Shown here piece by piece: positions 19,448-22,500 of a stretch of 22,500 nucleotides of DNA (position 1 is the stretch's first letter; every line of letters begins with the position of its first letter). The stretch spans positions 1 to 22,500 of the forward strand of contig JAXCGZ010014090.1 of the NCBI GenBank assembly GCA_037179515.1, in the 5' to 3' direction. Both the position numbers and the translations under genes were made by a program. The stretch comes from Halocaridina rubra (Eukaryota; Arthropoda; Malacostraca; Decapoda; Atyidae). The notes under the pieces are model-generated. The model was not told where the DNA came from. It did no database searches and saw only the letters and a program-made list of their open reading frames with translations.

Positions 19448-22400
19448 ACACAAATAATGAAATGATTAATACTTGTGCAGAGAAATTAGTCAGTAAGGGT
19501 TCAGTAAATAGTGGGTCAAATAACTGGGAGTCTAAGGATAAGAACCATTTGTTACATAGAACAAATATTAACAAAAAGAATAGCCACAAGAAGGATGAAG
19601 CTAGAGAAAGTTTAAAAGTATATTATACAAATAGCCGTAGTTTAGGTAACAAGATAGAAGAACTGAGAGCCATAGTATGTAGTGAGAGACCGGATATAAT
19701 ATGCATTAGTGAAAGTTGAATTAAATTAGAAAGCAAACACCTTAAAGCTGAGTACATAATTACAGGATATAAACTTTATAATGCTGATCGTAGTGCAGAT
19801 AAAAGAGGGGGAGGGGTAATTACGTATATTAAAGATAGCCTCAGAAGCTGCATTAAGTCTGGAATTAAGACAAATCTAAATTCAGAAACCTTATGGGTTG
19901 AAATTAAAAATAATATAGAAAGTCTAGTTGTAGGAGTAGTCTACAGACCACCTGATCTAGATAATGTAGAGTCGCAAGTTATATACGATGAAATTTCTAA
20001 AGTGAGCAGGTCAAATAGAGTTTGCATTGTAGGCGATTTTAATTTTAGACATATTAACTGGGAAACCATAACAGGTGATAGTAGCTCTAAGGAGTTTTTG
20101 GAAGTAGTAGAAGACAATTTCCTTTCTCAGCATGTACATGAAGCAACACGGGGGGTGAATACACTAGATTTAGTTCTTAGTAATAGAGAGAATATGGTTA
20201 CAAATTTAGAAGTTGGTGAAAAATTGGGCAACAGTGACCATGATTCCATTAGATTTAACATAATTTTCAAGGAAACTATAAAGGAAAATAAGAATATTGT
20301 TCCAAACTTTAGAGCAGGAGATTTTGAGGGCTTAAAAACTAAATTATCTAATGAGGTATGGGAAGGGATTTCTGGGGTACAGATGTGGGTAGTTAATCCA
20401 GCAGGTCAGGTCGCAGGTAGCGGATTACCCCGAAATTTGGGTACCACATGCCAAGGATTATCACAAGATAAGATCAATACATTAAATTCTCTCACAGGAA
20501 AGAACAGCAGTCCGTCAGTTAATATAAATTTGGATGAGGAATATAACAATTTTGTCATGACTCTTAAGAATAGTCAGAGAGACTATATTCCCATGAAACA
20601 TTGCAGATCAAGAAAAAATGACCCTAAATGGATGAACAATAGAATAAAGAATCTTATAGGTATTAAAAGAGGAATATACAGGAAACTAAAAAGAGGTGAA
20701 GAGCAGGTGAGGCAGCAATATATACAGTTAAACAGGGAAGTTAAAAAGATAGTTAGAGAGTCGAAAAGAAAATACGAAGTTCGAATAGCAGGAGAAGCTA
20801 AAGAAAATCCTAAAGAATTTTATCAACATTATCAAACAAAATTTAAGGAAAAAGTCGGACCAATTGAAGTAGCCAATGGCCATATCACAGATGACGATAA
20901 AGTGATGTGTACATGTTTAAATGATTATTTCTTATCTGTATTTACAAATGAAAACTTGGAAAATATTCCGGAAGTAGAATCCATTTACAGAGACAGTCCC
21001 GATAATATACTTAGTTCAATAAATATTACGAGAGAGGAGGTAATAAAAGAAATAGATAAATTAAAGGCTCATAAATCTCCGGGACCTGATGGAATATATG
21101 CTAGAATATTAAAGGAATGCAAGGAAGAGCTTAGTTGTCCTCTAACTGCATTATTTAATAATTCAATAAAATTAGGATCGGTACCCATGGAGTGGAAATT
21201 GGCAGATGTGGTACCAATATTTAAAAAAAGAGAACGTGTTAAAAAGAATAATTATAGGCCGGTAAGTTTAACGTCAACAGTGGGTAAGATTCTAGAATCC
21301 ATAATTGCAAATAAAATAAGGGCACATCTAGAATTACACAGACTGATAAAACTTTCACAACACGGGTTTCTTAAGGGTTTTTCGTGCCTTACAAACTTAC
21401 TGTCTTTTTATTCAGAAGTTTACGAAGCAGTAGATTGTGGCAAAGAATATGATACAATATATCTAGATTTTAGCAAAGCTTTTGATAGAGTTCCTCACAA
21501 AAGATTAGTTAAAAAGCTGGAAGCTCATGGTATAGGAGGAGCTGTGCTCAGATGGATCAAACAATGGTTAAAAGACAGAAAACAGAGGGTTTGCATAAAT
21601 GGAGAGAAATCAGAGTGGGGCTCGGTTACAAGCGGGGTACCACAAGGCTCGGTACTGGGTCCTCTATTATTCATCGTATATCTAAATGATCTGGATTCGG
21701 ATATCAGTAGTAACCTAAGTAAATTCGCAGACGACACTAAAATAGGTAGAACTATAAATGGAAAAGAAGACATTCATGCTTTACAGGAAGATCTAAATAG
21801 ATTATCTGAATGGTCGGACAAATGGCAAATGGAATTTAATGTTGAAAAATGTAAAGTAGTTAAAATGGGTACTATAAAAGACAATACTAGTTATAAGCTA
21901 AATAACCATGAAATCATGAGTTCTCAGTGTGAAAGGGATTTGGGAGTTCTTGTGAGTAGTAGTCTTAAGCCAAGAGAGCAATGCACAGCAGTCAGAAATA
22001 AAGCAAACAGAATTTTAGGATTTATCTCAAGAAGCGTCAGCAATAGGACGGAAAAAGTTATTTTGCAGCTCTATCTTGCATTAGTTAGGCCCCATTTAGA
22101 TTATGCTGTGCAATTCTGGTCACCCTATTATAGAATGGAAATTGAATCCTTGGAGAGAGTGCAACGAAGAATGACCAAGATGATACACAATATCAGAAAT
22201 CTACCATATGAGGACAGATTAAAAAAACTTAATCTACATTCTCTAGAGAGGCGAAGAGTTAGGGGGGATATGATTGAAGTGTATAAATGGTTTAAAGAGA
22301 TTAACAAGGGAGATATTAATAAAGTTTTAAAAATTCATGATCAAACCAGAACTCGTAATAATGGATTTAAGCTTGATAAATTTAGGTTCAGAAGGGAAAT

Positions 22401-22500
22401 TGGTAAAAATTGGTTTGGTAATAGAGTAGCTGATGCATGGAACAAGCTTCCTAGTATGATAGTAAATGCCAATACCTTAGACACCTTCAAATGTAGATTA
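19441..22500 (+). pseudogene. CR1 ORF2 (endonuclease + reverse transcriptase), copy 2, one nonsense codon
   Basis: The frame begins in the same ORF1-overlapping position as copy 1. It carries 12 extra codons (19543-19578) and then stops at TGA 19717-19719, where copy 1 has the Trp of the SESW endonuclease block. Downstream, no net indel against copy 1 was found and no other stop was noticed to the window end. GDFN, SDH, KSPGPD, LDFSKAFD, SGVPQGS and FADD are all readable, although one change gives KKRE for KKGE and another alters the residue after the AFD-proximal Ile/Cys. As it stands only about 92 residues can be made from the start. A downstream start would omit the first part of the endonuclease. 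The C-terminal end lies outside the window. Confidence 0.88.

Larger units (their letters stand above)
18412..22500 (+). mobile_element. CR1 family 2, copy 2 (runs off right edge)
   Basis: A second element lies in the same orientation directly after copy 1, with no unrelated DNA recognised between them. It has about 50 bp of apparent 5' UTR and a start codon that copy 1 lacks. It matches copy 1 throughout at roughly 97-98% by eye. After the 36-bp indel at 19543-19578 the offset stays at 4285 bp to the window end, so there is no further net indel. The window stops about 11 codons before the expected ORF2 stop. Confidence 0.92.

Overview
The window looks like intronic and intergenic DNA from an arthropod, most likely a decapod crustacean. 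This is inferred from four things: very dense and long dinucleotide and trinucleotide microsatellites, several CR1-clade and jockey-like non-LTR retrotransposons, a spliced host gene, and AT-rich intergenic DNA. No bacterial, viral or CRISPR structure was seen, and no rRNA or tRNA was recognised.

Host gene. A two-coding-exon gene on the minus strand encodes a condensation/PapA5/alcohol-acetyltransferase-like acyltransferase. Exon 1 is at 12607-12444 (ATG, 54 codons plus 2 nt). Exon 2 is at 8713-7477 (1 nt plus 411 codons plus stop). The phases fit exactly, giving an inferred 466-residue protein with an HHxxxDG motif. The 3.7 kb intron is filled with microsatellites and retrotransposon. A second, nearly identical exon 2 runs off the left edge (419-1), about 8.3 kb away. 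No second exon 1 lies between the two, so one first exon may serve two alternative second exons, or the left copy may be a partial duplicate.

CR1 family 1 (minus strand). Six pieces are present: 828-964, 1005-1970, 1985-3340, 3343-3982, 9114-9250 and 9315-11480. All are 5'-truncated with a common 3' end made of two 14-bp units. Nearly every boundary is a (TG)n tract and all lie in the same orientation to it, which suggests targeting of (AC)n/(TG)n microsatellites. All are coding-dead or incomplete.

Jockey-like remnants. A decayed minus-strand reverse-transcriptase C-terminus with its 3' UTR lies at about 5590-6570. A probable second 3' tail of the same family lies near 13365-13490.

CR1 family 2 (plus strand). 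Two about 4.1-kb elements stand head to tail from about 14258 to beyond 22500. Each has an ORF1 with a coiled coil and an SGNH/GDSL-type esterase domain, followed by an overlapping ORF2 with an AP-type endonuclease and a reverse transcriptase. In the first, ORF2 (1018 codons) looks fully intact but ORF1 is 5'-truncated and frameshifted. In the second, ORF1 keeps its ATG but has a nonsense codon and a 5-bp deletion, and ORF2 has one nonsense codon in the endonuclease domain.

The rest is microsatellite, one about 82-bp minisatellite, and sequence in which nothing was recognised.
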